A stretch of 64,000 bases of DNA, from positions 13,990,707 to 14,054,706 of the forward strand of contig JAKJHU010000005.1 of assembly GCA_022316685.1 (NCBI GenBank). The letters are read 5' to 3'. Numbering within the stretch: the first letter of the stretch is position 1; each line of letters starts with the position of its first letter. The notes beneath the pieces were generated by a model that had not been told where the DNA came from, ran no database searches, and saw only the letters and a program-made list of their open reading frames with translations. Shown here piece after piece: positions 1-14,400 of the stretch. Origin of the DNA: Progne subis subis (lineage: Eukaryota; Chordata; Aves; Passeriformes; Hirundinidae). A program made the position numbers and the translations under genes.

Positions 1-3000
1 CTGCATGAAAATTTTGACAGCAACAGATAAGAGACACAGAAGTGATTAAGTACAGTATTTTATTAAATCAAATTTTCTGAGCATCACATCTTAGCATAGA
101 CTTCAGAGGAAAATGGCACAAAATATTTGGCCTTCGATAAAACTGAATTGAAACCAAAATAGTAAAACCGGCTTCTACTGATGCATAGCAAGTGTTTCCT
201 TGGAGGACTGTGAAGGAGAGAGAGAAGGAAAAGATTTCTCTTTGCACTCTGCATCTCCCACTATTTACAAAACCCAATGGAACCACAAAGATATAATATG
301 AGAGACTGATAGCAAAACAGCATAGTTTTTCATCTTCTGAATTAGATTGCTGTTTCTTAAGATGTTAATTTTAGAACCTAGGATTAAAATGCAAGGAAAC
401 ATAAGTACTCCAGTGCTTTCAAAATGGGTGAGGCTCCAACACCTCCATAGAAACAGCCCAGTGTTATGTTGCTTATACACCCAAATACTCTCATTTCTAG
501 AGGGGAAAAAAAAAATTAAAAAAACCAAATGCAAAACTTTACATCCAGTCCTTCAAGTAGTCAACAGCAAGAATAACTACCTGAGCAGCCACGGATCAGT
601 CCTACTGAAAAGACTTGGGGGAAGAAGTGAAAAATAAAATCAGGACACTTCTCCCCCAGCCTCCTCCCCTGCTCCTTCTAGATAATAACGGCTCAAATTC
701 TGTCTCTTTTGTTTTCTGAAGTCTTCACCAATCTGATAAAAACAGTGAAGTAAAAAAAAAACAACTTCCTTTGCATTTTAAGTTTTTGGGAGATTTTATG
801 CATTATTTGGGAAATACTAGACACGCCTTCTGGACTCAACGACTCATTTTATCTGAAGCTGAAAGCAAAGAAAAAATAATACACCAATAGGTATATCTTG
901 TGTCCATCTGCCTCCCATGGTTCTTAACCAGGTTTGGTGTCAACAGCAGTCCTTAAAAGCTGAACAAACAATAAGGTTTTCATACCTATCTGACATGACT
1001 ATGAGAATGAAGTTTTCATTTCTTCGTATCTTCAATTCTCCAAGCATCTAATACACAATTTCTACAGCTCACTCCAAGTCCTGGATCTGATCCAAAAAGC
1101 TATTTAAGGAATCATGTTCCTATTTCCAATTCAGAAAATGTAGATAAACGTGTTATAAAATAATTAGGGGCTTTGACACTTACGCAGCAATTAAGTTCGT
1201 GAGAGCCCAAGGATCATTAGCTTTCCACTACCTCACTGTCAGAGGAAAGGAACAGGGCTCTGAAACAATTGTATACAGATGTTCAACTTTTCTGGGTTCC
1301 CTCCTGGAACTGATCACAGGTATTCCTGAAAATAATGCTCCTTCCATTTATCCACCAGCCATCAGGGCTTCCCAGGACAGCACCGATCACAGAGTACAAA
1401 ATAAATTGTACTCATGACACAGGAAAGGCAAAATTAGATGAAAATACAAAATACTTTCAAAGCAACTTCCAGTGGAGCAGTCTCTGAAGTCTATCAAGAC
1501 TGGAAATGAAAGCCAGCACCAGACGACAAGGGAAATTATTGAAAGTAACTACTATGAAATGAATAAATGTTACACAGACTGAAGGGCAGAGAAAAAACCC
1601 TTCTCTTTATAAGAAAAATAATGAAGTACTTGCAACTTCCCTTCAATTGAAACTATAGTGTCTAACAAAATAATAATACTTTCTGCAGTTTCAGTCTTGA
1701 ACTGAAACTGAACCTTCAATCATAATCTGAGAAGAACTGCAACTCCTTTTGTTTGAAGATCATTTACATAAGTAAATAAGAAGCATGAAGCTTTTTTTTT
1801 TTTTTTTTTTTTTTTTTGGTCCTGGAATTACTGAAAGCTAACAGTATGGCACAGAAGTAAGCTGAGAAGAAATTTTATTTAAAAAAAATAGTGACATATT
1901 TTTTTAATATTTTTCATATCTGTTGAAATACTGATCTAGGGCATATATACCGATTTAGCTTTACATAAAAATATGGTATGTGTCCATCAGAATTCTACTT
2001 CACTGTCAAAGCCAAAAAGCAATTAAGTCTTCAAAATACTGTACAATGAGCACCACATTTTGGCAAAGAGTTCAACATATTCCATTACAGAGGATAGACA
2101 TTTAATCCATTACTCTTGTGGAAAGAGTCTTCTCAATTCATGAAATATTCAATTTATCTTTTTTCTGTTATTCCTAGCCTGTCTTCGCATATGGTTTATA
2201 TCTGCCAATGTGTATTTTAGGTTTTACTATTCTATTATGATAAATATATTGCATATAAAGTCAAAATTAAGAGCAATTGTATTTTTGTGAAGTATTTTGT
2301 GTGGACACAAATCACAGAGAAAGGTTTAGTGGCTTTGGTTCACATAGATTTCAAAAAACTAAAGGCTACTGTCAAATATTTAAACTTGCATAAATTCAAT
2401 TTCTGTAGGATATAAATATGAACCTCAGAATTTTTTTTCAATGATAGGTAGAATTGACCCATTATTCAGGTTGTGTGGTATTTCTCATGATAAAGTTGCA
2501 TTTAAATTTTCTTAGAACTTTATGCAATTGCAGTTCTTTGGGCTAAAATGTTCCATGTCAATGGACTATGATAGATTCAAGCTTTTAAATTTGATTTTGT
2601 TTTATAAAAATAGAAGTCAAAATCATTGAACCCAGATTGAGTGTATTCTAAAATCCTGTACAGTGTTTTTTCTTTGTTCAGGTGTCTTGAGATTTCTCCT
2701 TACTGAAATATAGAGCTTTACCTCTTCACTAACTTGAAAGGAGGATGGAAATTCAGGAGCAGAATGGCTTCACATCAAACCTCCTGATGTGTGTGAAAAT
2801 TTTCTCAAGAAATAATCCTGGAATTATATCAACACAGGCAGCACAAGCTGCAGGGGAAGAGGGGAAGAGTCGAGACTGCAGTTAAAGTATTAGTTGCAAC
2901 CTACTCAAACAGACTGACCACCGGTGGGAAGAAACCAGCAACAGAGATAAAATGCTACATGATAGAACAGAAATTTATCTTCTTCATACATATGAATTAT

Positions 3001-5325
3001 GACTTGCTATGGTCTTCGATTATCCTCCTCCTGCTGTCATTTCCTGATTCATCTTTATACAGTAAACTTTCACCGGTGCAGTATGGTTATTCATCAGCTT
3101 TCCCCCTTGCACAAAGTAAGCATTATTTAATCAGATACAGAAATCATAGAAATCCCAGTGCTAACTTCTTTTGACATTTTTTAAATCCCAACACCACAGC
3201 ATGTGACTTCTTCAGCAATATTAGTAAGTCTTCAGAAATGAGCAATCGTTCCTGTTCTTCAAAAGAGAAACCTGCACACACAAGAATCAAGCTCAAGAAT
3301 ATTCACCAATTTTGGATGCTCAACCTGGGACAAGACAAATTTCTCCTGGTTCAAAGTTCTGGATGGAGTTTCACTCTTTTCATAAATTTCAGCTGTTTAG
3401 CTCCCTAGAATTAAACCAGACTGAGGAAAGCATAACTCTTTATGTACTGTAAGAATCAGCTTGTGTGGATAGAGCATCACATGAAATTTTTGCAAAAAAC
3501 ACAGGAATAGAACTCTCAAACAGATGCTTTTACACCCTTAACCATGAAATCATATTCTTATTCCAATTGTTCTCATACTTGTTTTAAACACACTGCACAA
3601 CAAAAGAGGTAGGTAGGAGTTTCTGCATTTCACAATCATGACATGCACCCAAGACTTTCCTGTGCATGGTAGGGAGCACCTCCAGAAGAAAAAGAATGCA
3701 GCAGCATAGCTGCAGATGTTCATAACACATGTCCTTCAGACTGTGATGTTTTTTTCTCTTTCTGGGCAGTTTTTCTTTTGTATAATACAAAACACTGCTT
3801 TAAAGAACAACTAGAAACATATGTTCAGCACAAGAAACACTATCAAATGATTGAGACACTAAGCATAGGAAGTTTGTTTTAAAAAAGGCCAAAGAAAACT
3901 GAATTAGTAACAGACATTTTGCTGAGCTCTACTTTCATTTTAGGGACACAGTGGAAAAATTCTAAAATTCTTTTGCCCCTATTGAAAAGCCATTTCTTTC
4001 ATTCATCAAGCTGATTGGCATTAAGTTAGCAGGTCCAATATTTTGCAGTGTTAATAAATAAAAGTACCTTCATACAAAAGTAGTGTAAAAATTAAAATCA
4101 CATATTTCAAATGCAGTTTTAATTCTAACACTAAATAATTTTAAAGGTTTTGCATATGCCTTATAATGTAACTTATTCCCCAGTCCCCTCCATTTCGCCG
4201 AGACAAAGTTACACAATTGAAAAGCAAAAGCAAAACTTCAGCAGCTGGAATATTAAATGCAGTTCTTCATGTCTCCTGCCTACTTGGGAGTAGATGATTT
4301 ACTCTGAATGTCAATGATGACTGTACTTGGAAATTTTTAACCTTGTCTTAATTTCATTCTTAAATCCAGGCACTCTAGATAATCATGTTTTCATTTCTTT
4401 ATTAAACTGGAATCCACTAAGGCTATGAAGGTGTTTCTGACTTGCGGATTTGCTATCTTTGCTGACAAGGCAGGAATACTCATTGCTTTACTCATTCATT
4501 ACTCAGTAAGTTTGAGCAGACGTTCACAAAACAGGGAGAAACAGGAGAAAACATACAGAGCCTGTGTGATAGAGGCAGCCATCACCAGTGGGCTGGCATT
4601 AGACTGCTCCTGGCATGCAGCTGATTACAAACATCAACTCATCAAGTGGTAGCTTCTGGCTGCACCAGAACCTGCCATACACAGCCATGTGTGAGCTTCC
4701 AAGCATGGCTCAGTGACTCGTGGTCCGGATACAAGGGATAGAATGGGATTTAAAGAAAAAACATACTGACTTTTTATCAGAAGCTGAAGTAGGCAATGAG
4801 GAAATAGCAACTAATGAAGGTAAAGAAGGAAAAAAAGAAAAAAAAAAAATCTGATTGCAGATAAACTTGTCCCAAGTACTATCAGCAACCTTTGAATTAA
4901 CAACAGCTTGTTTCCATTCTGATTCAGTGGTACAGGCATTCATGTGGTAACTATCACTGTAATATCTGAACAGACTCTAAAAGCACAGTAGCAAACATTA
5001 CCAGCTCTCTCAAATAAGAGCCCGCACTTTGACTCCCTCCAGCACTGAATTTGTTTGCCTTAAGAATTGCAGAAAATGATCCAAGTAGGTTATGGAGACC
5101 AGAGGTTTCCTGAACCAGATGTTACCAGAGTCGAAGAAATAAGTTCTACATCTTGTTCTCATTCTCATTCTCAAGCAGGTTTTGGCCCAGAAGATGATCT
5201 TTCTTTGATATTTGACTGTGCCGTTCAAAGCAAAATCCTTGGCATGCACCTGCCTTTTTAATGCTTCAAGAGGCAAAACAATCAAATCTGAGGTTATTCA
5301 CAGGTCTCTACAGCACTGAACATAC
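1..5325 (-). other. MTHFD1L: MTHFD1L intron 18, partial
   Basis: AT-rich intron running off the window. Apart from the T26 tract I see no exon, RNA gene or recognisable transposon. The short open frames here have no splice partners and no family resemblance. Confidence 0.8.
1792..1817 (+). repeat. T26 homopolymer
   Basis: An uninterrupted T run in the intron after MTHFD1L exon 18. Confidence 0.95.
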
Positions 5326-5466
5326 CAAATCCTCTGCTGTTACTGGTTCTCCTTTCTGGTCATTAGCCACCACCATTTTCCCCAGTCTGTCTTTCATATC
5401 CTGAAGGCTGGTGGTAAGCGCCAGGATGGCCATAATCTCACTTGCAACAGCAATATCAAACTGAGC
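5326..5466 (-). CDS. MTHFD1L: MTHFD1L exon 18 (last MTHFD1L exon in the window)
   Basis: A 141-nt phase-0 exon with acceptor TTACAG and donor GTATGT. It encodes residues 557-603 ([20 protein letters not shown] to PVTAEDL), the conserved ligase core. The following exon (GVTGALTVLMKDAIKPN in human) is not present between 1 and 5325, so the intron continues past the window edge. Confidence 0.97.
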
Positions 5467-8400
5467 CTGTAAAGTAGAAATGAGAATCATGAACCAAATC
5501 AAAGTCAGCTGAAACACTCACAGGGGATCATCAGGAATAAACTCAGGAAAGATAAATTTCACACTGGAATTCAAACAAGTCATAAACGGTAACTTACAGC
5601 TTTTGAGATTTCTCAAGACTAGAGTAACTTGTATGTACGGACTGGGCAATGAGCTGCGGGAAAGCAGAACTGTGAAAAGGGACCTGGGGGTCCTGGTCCA
5701 TGGCAAGTTGAACGCAAGTCAGCAGTGCCCTGGCAGCCAGAAGGGCCAACCCTGGGCCACCAGCGGGGCAAGGGAGGGGATTGTCCTGCTCTGCTCTGCA
5801 CTGGGGCAGCCTCACCTCCAGTGCTGGGGACAGTTCTGGTGCCATGATACAAGAAAGACATAAAAATATTGGAAAGCATCCAAAGAAAGGTGACAAAAAT
5901 GGTGATGGACCTTGAGGGGATACCATATGAGGAGCAGCTGAGGTCTGTTCAGCCTGGAGGAGACTGAGGGGAGACCTCATTGCAGTCTACAGTTTCCTTG
6001 TGAGGGGAAGAGGAGGGGCAGGCACTGATCTCTTCTCTTGTGACAGGACCCGAGAAAATGGCCTGAAGTTGTGTCGGGAGGTTTAGATTGGATATTAGAA
6101 AAAAGGCTTCTTCGCCCAGAGGGTGGCTGGGCAAAGAGTCCCAGGGAAGTGATCACAGAATCAAGCCTGACAGAGTTCAAGAAGCATTTAGACAATGCTC
6201 TCAGGCACAGGGTATGACTCTTAGGGATGGTCCTGCACAGGGCCAGGAGTCAGACTTTGATGCATCCCTTTCAACTCAGGATACTGTATGATTCTGTGAA
6301 TTCCAAACTCCTTATATTCCCTCATTAATATTCACCACTACAGTACATTTATTTGAGGACAAGTGTGGCAGACTGCTTAGCCCCTTAGCTCACATCATCC
6401 TTAGAGAAGCTCCCTGAAGGATCAAGAATATTTTTTCTGTGGCAGAAACAGAAGATCGCCAGATGTCTTTTGAGCTCTACTGGCCTGAGCAAAGGAACAC
6501 TGCATTGTGGAGGGTTTTTTAATTTTTTTTTTTTTTTTTTTTTTTTTTTCCCTGTGATGATCTTCCACAGCTTTTTATTCTGGTTTCAAAAACATTCTTG
6601 TTACATTTGATCATTCTTTTTATACTTAAGCTCAAACTTTAGAGTCTATGCTGTTAAGTCTTGTGCTTGACCTATGAAAACATAAAATATATTTCTGCCC
6701 CTTTTTATTTTTTTAATTAAATGAACAAATATGTAAGTCAAAAAGCACAAAGAACTATATGTGGCATCAGTTATATTGCTCTTGTAAAAACATGTGCATA
6801 CTGTGCAGCATTTCAGCACAATGTAAATAATAGTTCTTACTTTTCTTAAAGGATATAGATTAGAAGTATTTGTACTAATTCACTCTCAGTAAAACTCAGG
6901 CCACATGCTGTCAAACATAAACAGAGAAGAAAAGAAAAGCTACTAATGTATTATGTGATAGGAATGCAATGTTGGCAGCGATCAAGAACTGCAATTTCTT
7001 CAGTAATCTCTCCATCTCCAGCAATTAAAGTGTACATAAAGTTTAGTAACTAATATCCTACTGCTATCTATGTGAAAAAAAGCCCCCTTGTTTCTATCAG
7101 ACCTCTGGCAGATGTATCCCATACTAATACCAAAGGAATCTGTTCAAATTGAGAGCTTTGTCTGTTTTTAAGAAGCATCTACATAGAACATACACCCTAC
7201 CACTCTTGTGCATTTGCCTAGTACTTGAGGAGCTTCTGCCCTTTTTTAACCCGTGCTCCTGCTTTTAGTTTTTGAAAGCCCAGGGCAGCCCTATTCAGGC
7301 TGACCTCTATGTACCCACTTGTTTAGTCAAACCTTCTGAAGACACCTGAGCACTTTTCTGCTGTGGACATAGGCAGAGAGTCCTACATACCACGGAAAAG
7401 AAAAATAATTCTGTAACTGAGATTTTCAGCATCGAGATTCAAGTGAAATGGTGAAATTACAAAACAGATTTTCTGTATTCTTTGGAAGCAGTTCTATATG
7501 CAATGAACTTTGTTAATATTTGATGACATGGATACCACTATCTTTTCTGAATTTGAGAATATCCTCAGTAAGTCATTGCAGCATATGTAAGACAAGAAAT
7601 AAGCCTGAGAAATCTACGTCCAATCCATATGGAGAAATACTTCTAATTTATCAGAATATTTATTGGAAGACCCCCCAAAAAAGTTTTTATCACGTTTTCT
7701 ATATAAACCCAAAAGGACAGGAAAAACAATCCTAGGTAGATGCTCAAAGAATGACATAAAATTTAATTGAAGAAACAGGCATAAAAGGTTGTACTAGCAG
7801 GTGCTATTTTAACTCTAATAACCTTTATGCACCTATGAAGTGCTGACAGAAGTCTTAGCTGTAAAGTCAGTTTTCTATTGATGAAAGGATCCACCCACAT
7901 GGATTCAATTGCAGGATCAAGGGCATCAGTCATGTAATACTCTTCAGAAACCACAGCATCCCTGTTCATTAAAATGCAGACTTTTGTGCCTGCTGTGCTC
8001 TGCCATTTTACACAGGTGTCATTGATTTTAAGAGTGCTAGAACATCACTCCAAATATTTATAAAATGCATCTGTTAACTATGAAATCCTGTTTTCTCTGG
8101 ATCTCCGGCTATGCTCTGAAATGAGTTTTCCTAACTGCTAACTCTATTTCTTGAGTCACTAAGTCCATGTTAAAATGTGAATGGATATGCATCAGTCCAA
8201 CATCTCAATACTGAAAGCGTTAATTTTATCTGAAAAAGTGCAGAAGCAACATTTGACAGCAATATTGTCAAGTACTACTCGATAATAAAATAAGCCACAT
8301 TTAACTCAGCAGTACAATTACAGTGGTAAAACACTACACAATAAGGCTAGCAGAACCCAGCTTAAAACTAATAATCATATTGAGTCAATGAAAAAAAACT

Positions 8401-11400
8401 AAACATATGAAAAGGTTTCAAGTGCTGAAGGAGCTCATACCAAATATAATATTTTGTAGTCCCAGCCCATTATCAGAAATGACTATTAGTAATATTGAAT
8501 TTTCTGTGAGCTGCAGACAGAAAAATTTCTATTTTGTGCATTCAAAACCAAAATAAGTGAGCATTTGTACTGGAAGGCATCACTGTTTAGCACAGAGGGG
8601 AAGGAACTAGATGATCTTTAAGATCCCTTCCAACCCAAACAGCTCTGGGATTTTACGATTTCTCTTTGAAGTTCTTCTCTCCAATTTGGCTTTGCTTTAT
8701 CTGCTGCAAAAAATACAGCACTATGTTTTGGTCTCTTTATTTAGGCATACGTTAAAGAAATTTAAAAATTTAAAAAGAAAAGTTAAAGCTGCAATTTCCA
8801 AAAATGTGAAAGCCTTTACCACAAGAGCTGTTCACATCAAAATAGTCAGGACTTCATGAATTTAGTGATCCAGAATGTCAGATTACAAGATCGTCATCAA
8901 ATTAGGAGCAACTCCACATCACCACAATGAATGTATTCCTTCTGACGCTGCTGTTCCATGCTGCATTGTTTCAGAAATTCATTTACCTACATTACACCAG
9001 AAACATTTGTTCAAGTGGTGCTGGGAAAGTCTGGCTTTCAATGTAGCAGTAAATTCTTTACTAAGCTTCCGCAATCTCTCATATAGTAATGCAGGTTAGC
9101 TTTTCACACCACTGAAAAGTACACACATACCTATTTGTTGAGCTATCCCTTCAAGCCCACATAATAAAAGCAAGCACATGCTCCAAGTTCTTACAGTTCA
9201 GATTCCAAAGTTGAGATGCATGACAAGGAAATGAGAACTCTGAATAAAAAGCTTATTTTTTAAACAAATTTTAAAATGAAAATTAAATGTAATTTGAATT
9301 ACATGTATCCTACATAAATTACAGACATTAAAAAAAAAAAAAAGTCATACAAATTAACTTTATGAGGGCATAAAGGCATCTTGTCATAGGACAATGCTAA
9401 GCCCCTGACATGCAATTTTTTAAGTGCTTTTGACACATTGTAGAATATGCATTGGTTTCTATTTCTGAAAATTCAGATTCAGTTACTCATTTACACGATC
9501 AGTCTCACTGCAAGATCGCTACACAACAGCAGCAGACATCAATATCGCAATTGAAACTACGCTGAAAGAACTGCAGAAACTCTCAGCCTCTAACGCAAAG
9601 TCTGTCCAGAATGTGATTGATAACTGCCTTTACATACCTGACGGACAAATCCTTTCTCCATATTTCCCTGCCCAACTGTTATTTTGCGCAGGAATCTGTC
9701 ATTTGTATCCACCACTGAAAGAAGGGAATCACAAAAGCAAAACATGTTAACAAGGACTCGGGAACATGGGTTTTTCCAGACATACCTGTCGTTACACATG
9801 TAAAATTCAACTGCTCCAACAGTGTAACCAGATAGCCACACTTCTGCATCTCAGCACTGGCACTGACTTGGCTTGCTCCCTTCCAGTCGATACCATTTGA
9901 TGACAGGTCAAAACAACTCAAATACAATTTATTTGAACAGCACCTGAAGCTAACAAATTCTTAGTATCCTAACATACAATTTAGTATTTTACCTACATGA
10001 GAAAAATCGATCTTAGTAGATACAAAGCACCAGATCTACTTCAAACCATCTGCTTCATCACTGACTTGTTAAGAATTGATTTTAAGACTGCATGATGTAG
10101 GTTAGACTTGGTCAGTTCCTCTTTTAAAGAATGATTATCCTGTCAGATTGGTTCTTCCAGACAAGTATCTTTCACACGTATTCCTACAGAATAAAAAATA
10201 GACTCTCTTTTTCTTTTTCTTTCTCTATAGTCCTAGAAATGATTAAGTTTGCACCAACCCTAAAATAAAGGGTGCAAGGTACTCTTGGTAAGTTCAGCCT
10301 GTAGCTTGGCAATGAACTCAGACTTCTGGTAGATTTGAATCCTGTTCATTTGAAAGCGGAGAGTCCAGGAACCTCCAGAGAAGCTGCCAGTACTCAAGGT
10401 AAGTGAGTTCCTTCCACTTTTCCTGCAGCTTTTGAAGATTTAAAAAATTTGTCTGTATAGAAAAAGATGACATAATTACCCAAGAACAAAAAGGACTTTG
10501 AATGTTAATGTTCCACAACCCCAGTGCAGGATTGTAAGTGAGCTGGGAGAAAATCAAGATTTAAGTCACTTCTCCCCTTCTTGGACATTTCTCTTTGGGC
10601 TGTTGTAAATACCACACATACCTTCTTCCCTCTACTCCATCTTTAGACCCCTTACTTCTTCAGGAATTCCATTTAAGGGATGGTGCAACACAGATCTGGC
10701 CAACTCATTGTGGTTTCTATATATACGCAGTCACACTTTAAAATACCACACTACTGGCAGAAATTGCAGAACAGAGCCTGGTACATGGAAGCTGTAGCCT
10801 TGCACCAAGCTGTGGTACCATATGGCACTGTGAAGCCATATGGCAAGCTGATCTCTCTAGCAGAAACTTCTACCTTCTCTTCCTCAGAAGCTCAGTCTCA
10901 CAACACGGCTTAAGCAGACCTAAATGTCTTTCCTTCTATGCAGGCACTCCTGAGGGCAGGAACTTACCTTCCCACCAGCCTGGACAGCCAGTGAGCTGCT
11001 CTTCTATCTGGACCTTCCTTGTGAAATCATGTAACCTGCACACCCCTACCATGAAATTGTAACTGCTCCTGCAACTCCCCATCACTGAGATAACACTTAG
11101 TTTCTCACACTCACTCTACAAGAAGATTCCAATAGCTGCACTAAGTAGTAATAAAATAAGAAATAACTGGTTTTGCTATGAATGCAATTTTTCCTTCTCC
11201 AAATCTTCCCTCTTCCTTCACCCAAAGTAAACCTTTCACTAAGGTTTAGGTTCAAATAAGTGTTAGGTTTAATGTATCCACTTCCTTATCCTCTAGAGAT
11301 GTAAATAGAATCTGACAATCAGGGAAAGAAGGGGGAAGCTTTCCTACTTTTCAGTATATTGTACGTTTTCAAGTTAGTGTAAGCTGACAATGAACTGAAA

Positions 11401-14400
11401 GTTTGTGATACTTCTATGGAAACAGGTCCTGACTAAAATAATTTTCAGAATATCTGATGGCTCAGCTCTTTTTCCCTGCAAATTCCCTGGTATGTAACAA
11501 GCTTCACAGACATATGGACTACAGAAACAATTCTAAATAAAACATTCTCCAAGTTATCTAAACCATTCCTAAACCCAGGTTTTTTTGTTTTTTTTTTTTT
11601 CTAAAATGTTTAAGGTATATACATCATATAGATCTGTGTGGAATAAAAATTTCACTAACATTGTTTGAAATTAATTAAATCACTCCCTTGAGGTTAACAG
11701 CTGTTGAGCAATGTTGCCTCCTCCCAAACCCATGCTGATAAAAAAGAGGAGTCATATTACACTAAACATTTATATTACTCCTTTATCCTAATACAGGTCT
11801 CTTCCAGACACACTGTGTGACTAATAAAAAACACCTTATGCCACATCCCCAGAATTATCTTGAGAAAAATATCCCAAGTCTGAAACGACATGCACACAAA
11901 GGGCACAGTAAAGCAGGGCCAAGACTCCTCCCTTCTCTTTTTTCTAAGTGTCACCATACATTCCATTTAACAGCGATAACTAGTGCTTGAGAACTAAGAA
12001 AGAAAATAAAATCCAGTGGTATTTAGCTTAAAACTTTATGCAGAGTTTATTTCCCTAAGGAAGAAAAAGATAGGTATAGAAATTGAGGTAAACACTGAAA
12101 TTTGACCCAGCAATAGAGCTGGAAAAAGCAGAGGGGAGTTGTCTAAGGGTATCAGAGTGGATATCAGTTTTCTTGGCAACGGTACCACATCTTTCATATC
12201 TTTTTCCAAATGAAGCAAACAACTCAAGAGACTTCAAAAATCAGAGAAACACATAATCCCTTAAGCCTATTAAGTCTCCTGAGCTACCCAGGCTGCTGGG
12301 CTTGGGAAGATGAGGGACCAAAATCAAGAAGAATAAATACGAATAACCTAGAACTATAACAGACAGAGTTAAGAAAAGAATGGCTAAGATTTGCAAAATG
12401 CAGACTTACACATGTCTGAAATTACGTATTACCTAATGTGAGAGTGACTGGGGATGTATTTAAACTGTCAAAGAAACCTATTTCTCAGAATTTTAGCAAA
12501 GTCTCTTGAGTTACTGCCAATACTTGACCAAATTTAAAGTAACATGCTGCATCTGCATTTGTTATGAACCCACACTTCCCACTTGCAAATTGGTGATTCT
12601 TGCTGTCAGAGCAGAAACAGCTCTAATTCTGGGAAAAATAAGCAAATTAGGAGATAAGTTATGATGAAATCCAAGATGAAGTGAGCCATTCTGACTACAT
12701 ACCTCTTTGCCATGTTATGGTTGATGGGTCAATGTCAAGGCGCACAAATTTGCTGATCTCCTCTTCTGTTAAAGTATCAGGATGAGTCTTGTTTATTCCC
12801 AGCCTCTACACACAAGCAAGTTCAAGAAGTGCAATGAAATGGCTTATTTGTTTCAAATGGTGTAGCTACTCTGGCTTATCAACCCCACACATAAAAGTGA
12901 GGTGTTTCAATCTCAGTAATCCTGTTTTGAGAAGAGCAACTTGAACCCAGTGATTTCTTTACAATTGACATTTTGTTAGGTATAAGAATCATTACACTGA
13001 GAATAATTCAGAGCAAAATTATTCAATTATATTGGAAATTACGATTTGTGTATTTGAATGTTATAAAGCCAAACTTTTATTTATTCAGTTGCAGCTCACA
13101 TGAAGAGAAAAATCCATTTCAAATACAGAGATAGTTGGTATGTCATGAATAAAGTGAACACTCCCTCTCTTTCCCTAACCTGCTATCTGTAACAGTGTAA
13201 ACAAGAACAAACTGAAAATATCCCAAAATTCCGATGGAACAATCTCTGCCTTAGAGTCAAGCAGGTATCATCCTCATTTTATTTTACTGACTTTTAACTG
13301 AGCAGCACAAAAGCTTAAAATGCTTTGAGAACTCTTCTTCCCCCAGGCCAAAACAGGAGCTGGCACTACCTCTTATCCTTCCTTCCACCCTCGAATTCCA
13401 AGCGTGCACCTGGCAGATGTCCGTTGCCATCCGATGACTGAAACACGATCAGTCAGGATCACTCACAAGCCAACAACAAACACGGAACTTGCCATAGAAG
13501 AACTGGAGTTGTCCTTAAGGGTCATATTCGAGTGGTTCATATTCCCTTTCTCCTACACTAGTGGACAGTGTTCCTCTCTAGGTTTTCATCAGAATGGCAC
13601 TCTCAAATCCAGACATGTTATTCATACGTGAATTGCACAGGAAGCTCTTTTGGAAGCATTAAGGAAGCAAGATGGGATGCAAAAATATACTGAGCATACA
13701 AGTGTATCCCTTGAAGGAAGAGCACTGTCAAACTGACACAAATAAAACCTCAGAAGTATATGCTATATTAAACTTTCAAAATCAGAAAATACTGCAAAAC
13801 CGAAAGAATGTGAGACCATAACTGGAAAAGTATTTAAAAAACTCTAACTTTAATATTTCACCAGAAAAGGCACAGCATTTAAAAACATTACTGGTTTATT
13901 TCAGGAGAAAAGAATAGCAAAACTGTTAGTTATAAAAATAATATCAGAACCAGATCCTATTACTCCAAGGATGATGCTTTCAGAAAAAAGTCTAGACTTG
14001 ATATATTCATGAGGGTTTATACAAAGTCAGTCCCATTCATCAAATAATTTTTAACAAGCTGTGCAAGAGAATACATTTCATGAGGAGACACCATAATTGA
14101 GGAGAGATTGAATTAACAACTTACTCTCAGACGGGCAAGCTGAATAGCAGAAAATCCTCTCACACCATTAACTACTGGAACCAGCCTATTATACAAAGAC
14201 TAGAAAAACCACACAAGAAGTTGAAAGAAAAAGTTATAAAAAGCTAATGCTTTTTTTAAAATTTATTCCACCTAATTTCAGTAAGAATTTCCTAATTACA
14301 TAGGTTGTGGTTAGAGACTTGAAAAACAATTCTGAGAAGGTGGCAGACTTCTAAGCCATGTCTATGATTTAACAGTCTAAAATCCAACTGCCAGAAATTA

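Larger units (their letters stand above)
5467..9637 (-). other. MTHFD1L: MTHFD1L intron 17
   Basis: 4.2 kb holding two plus-strand CR1 fragments and a T27 tract; otherwise unique AT-rich sequence. Confidence 0.85.
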
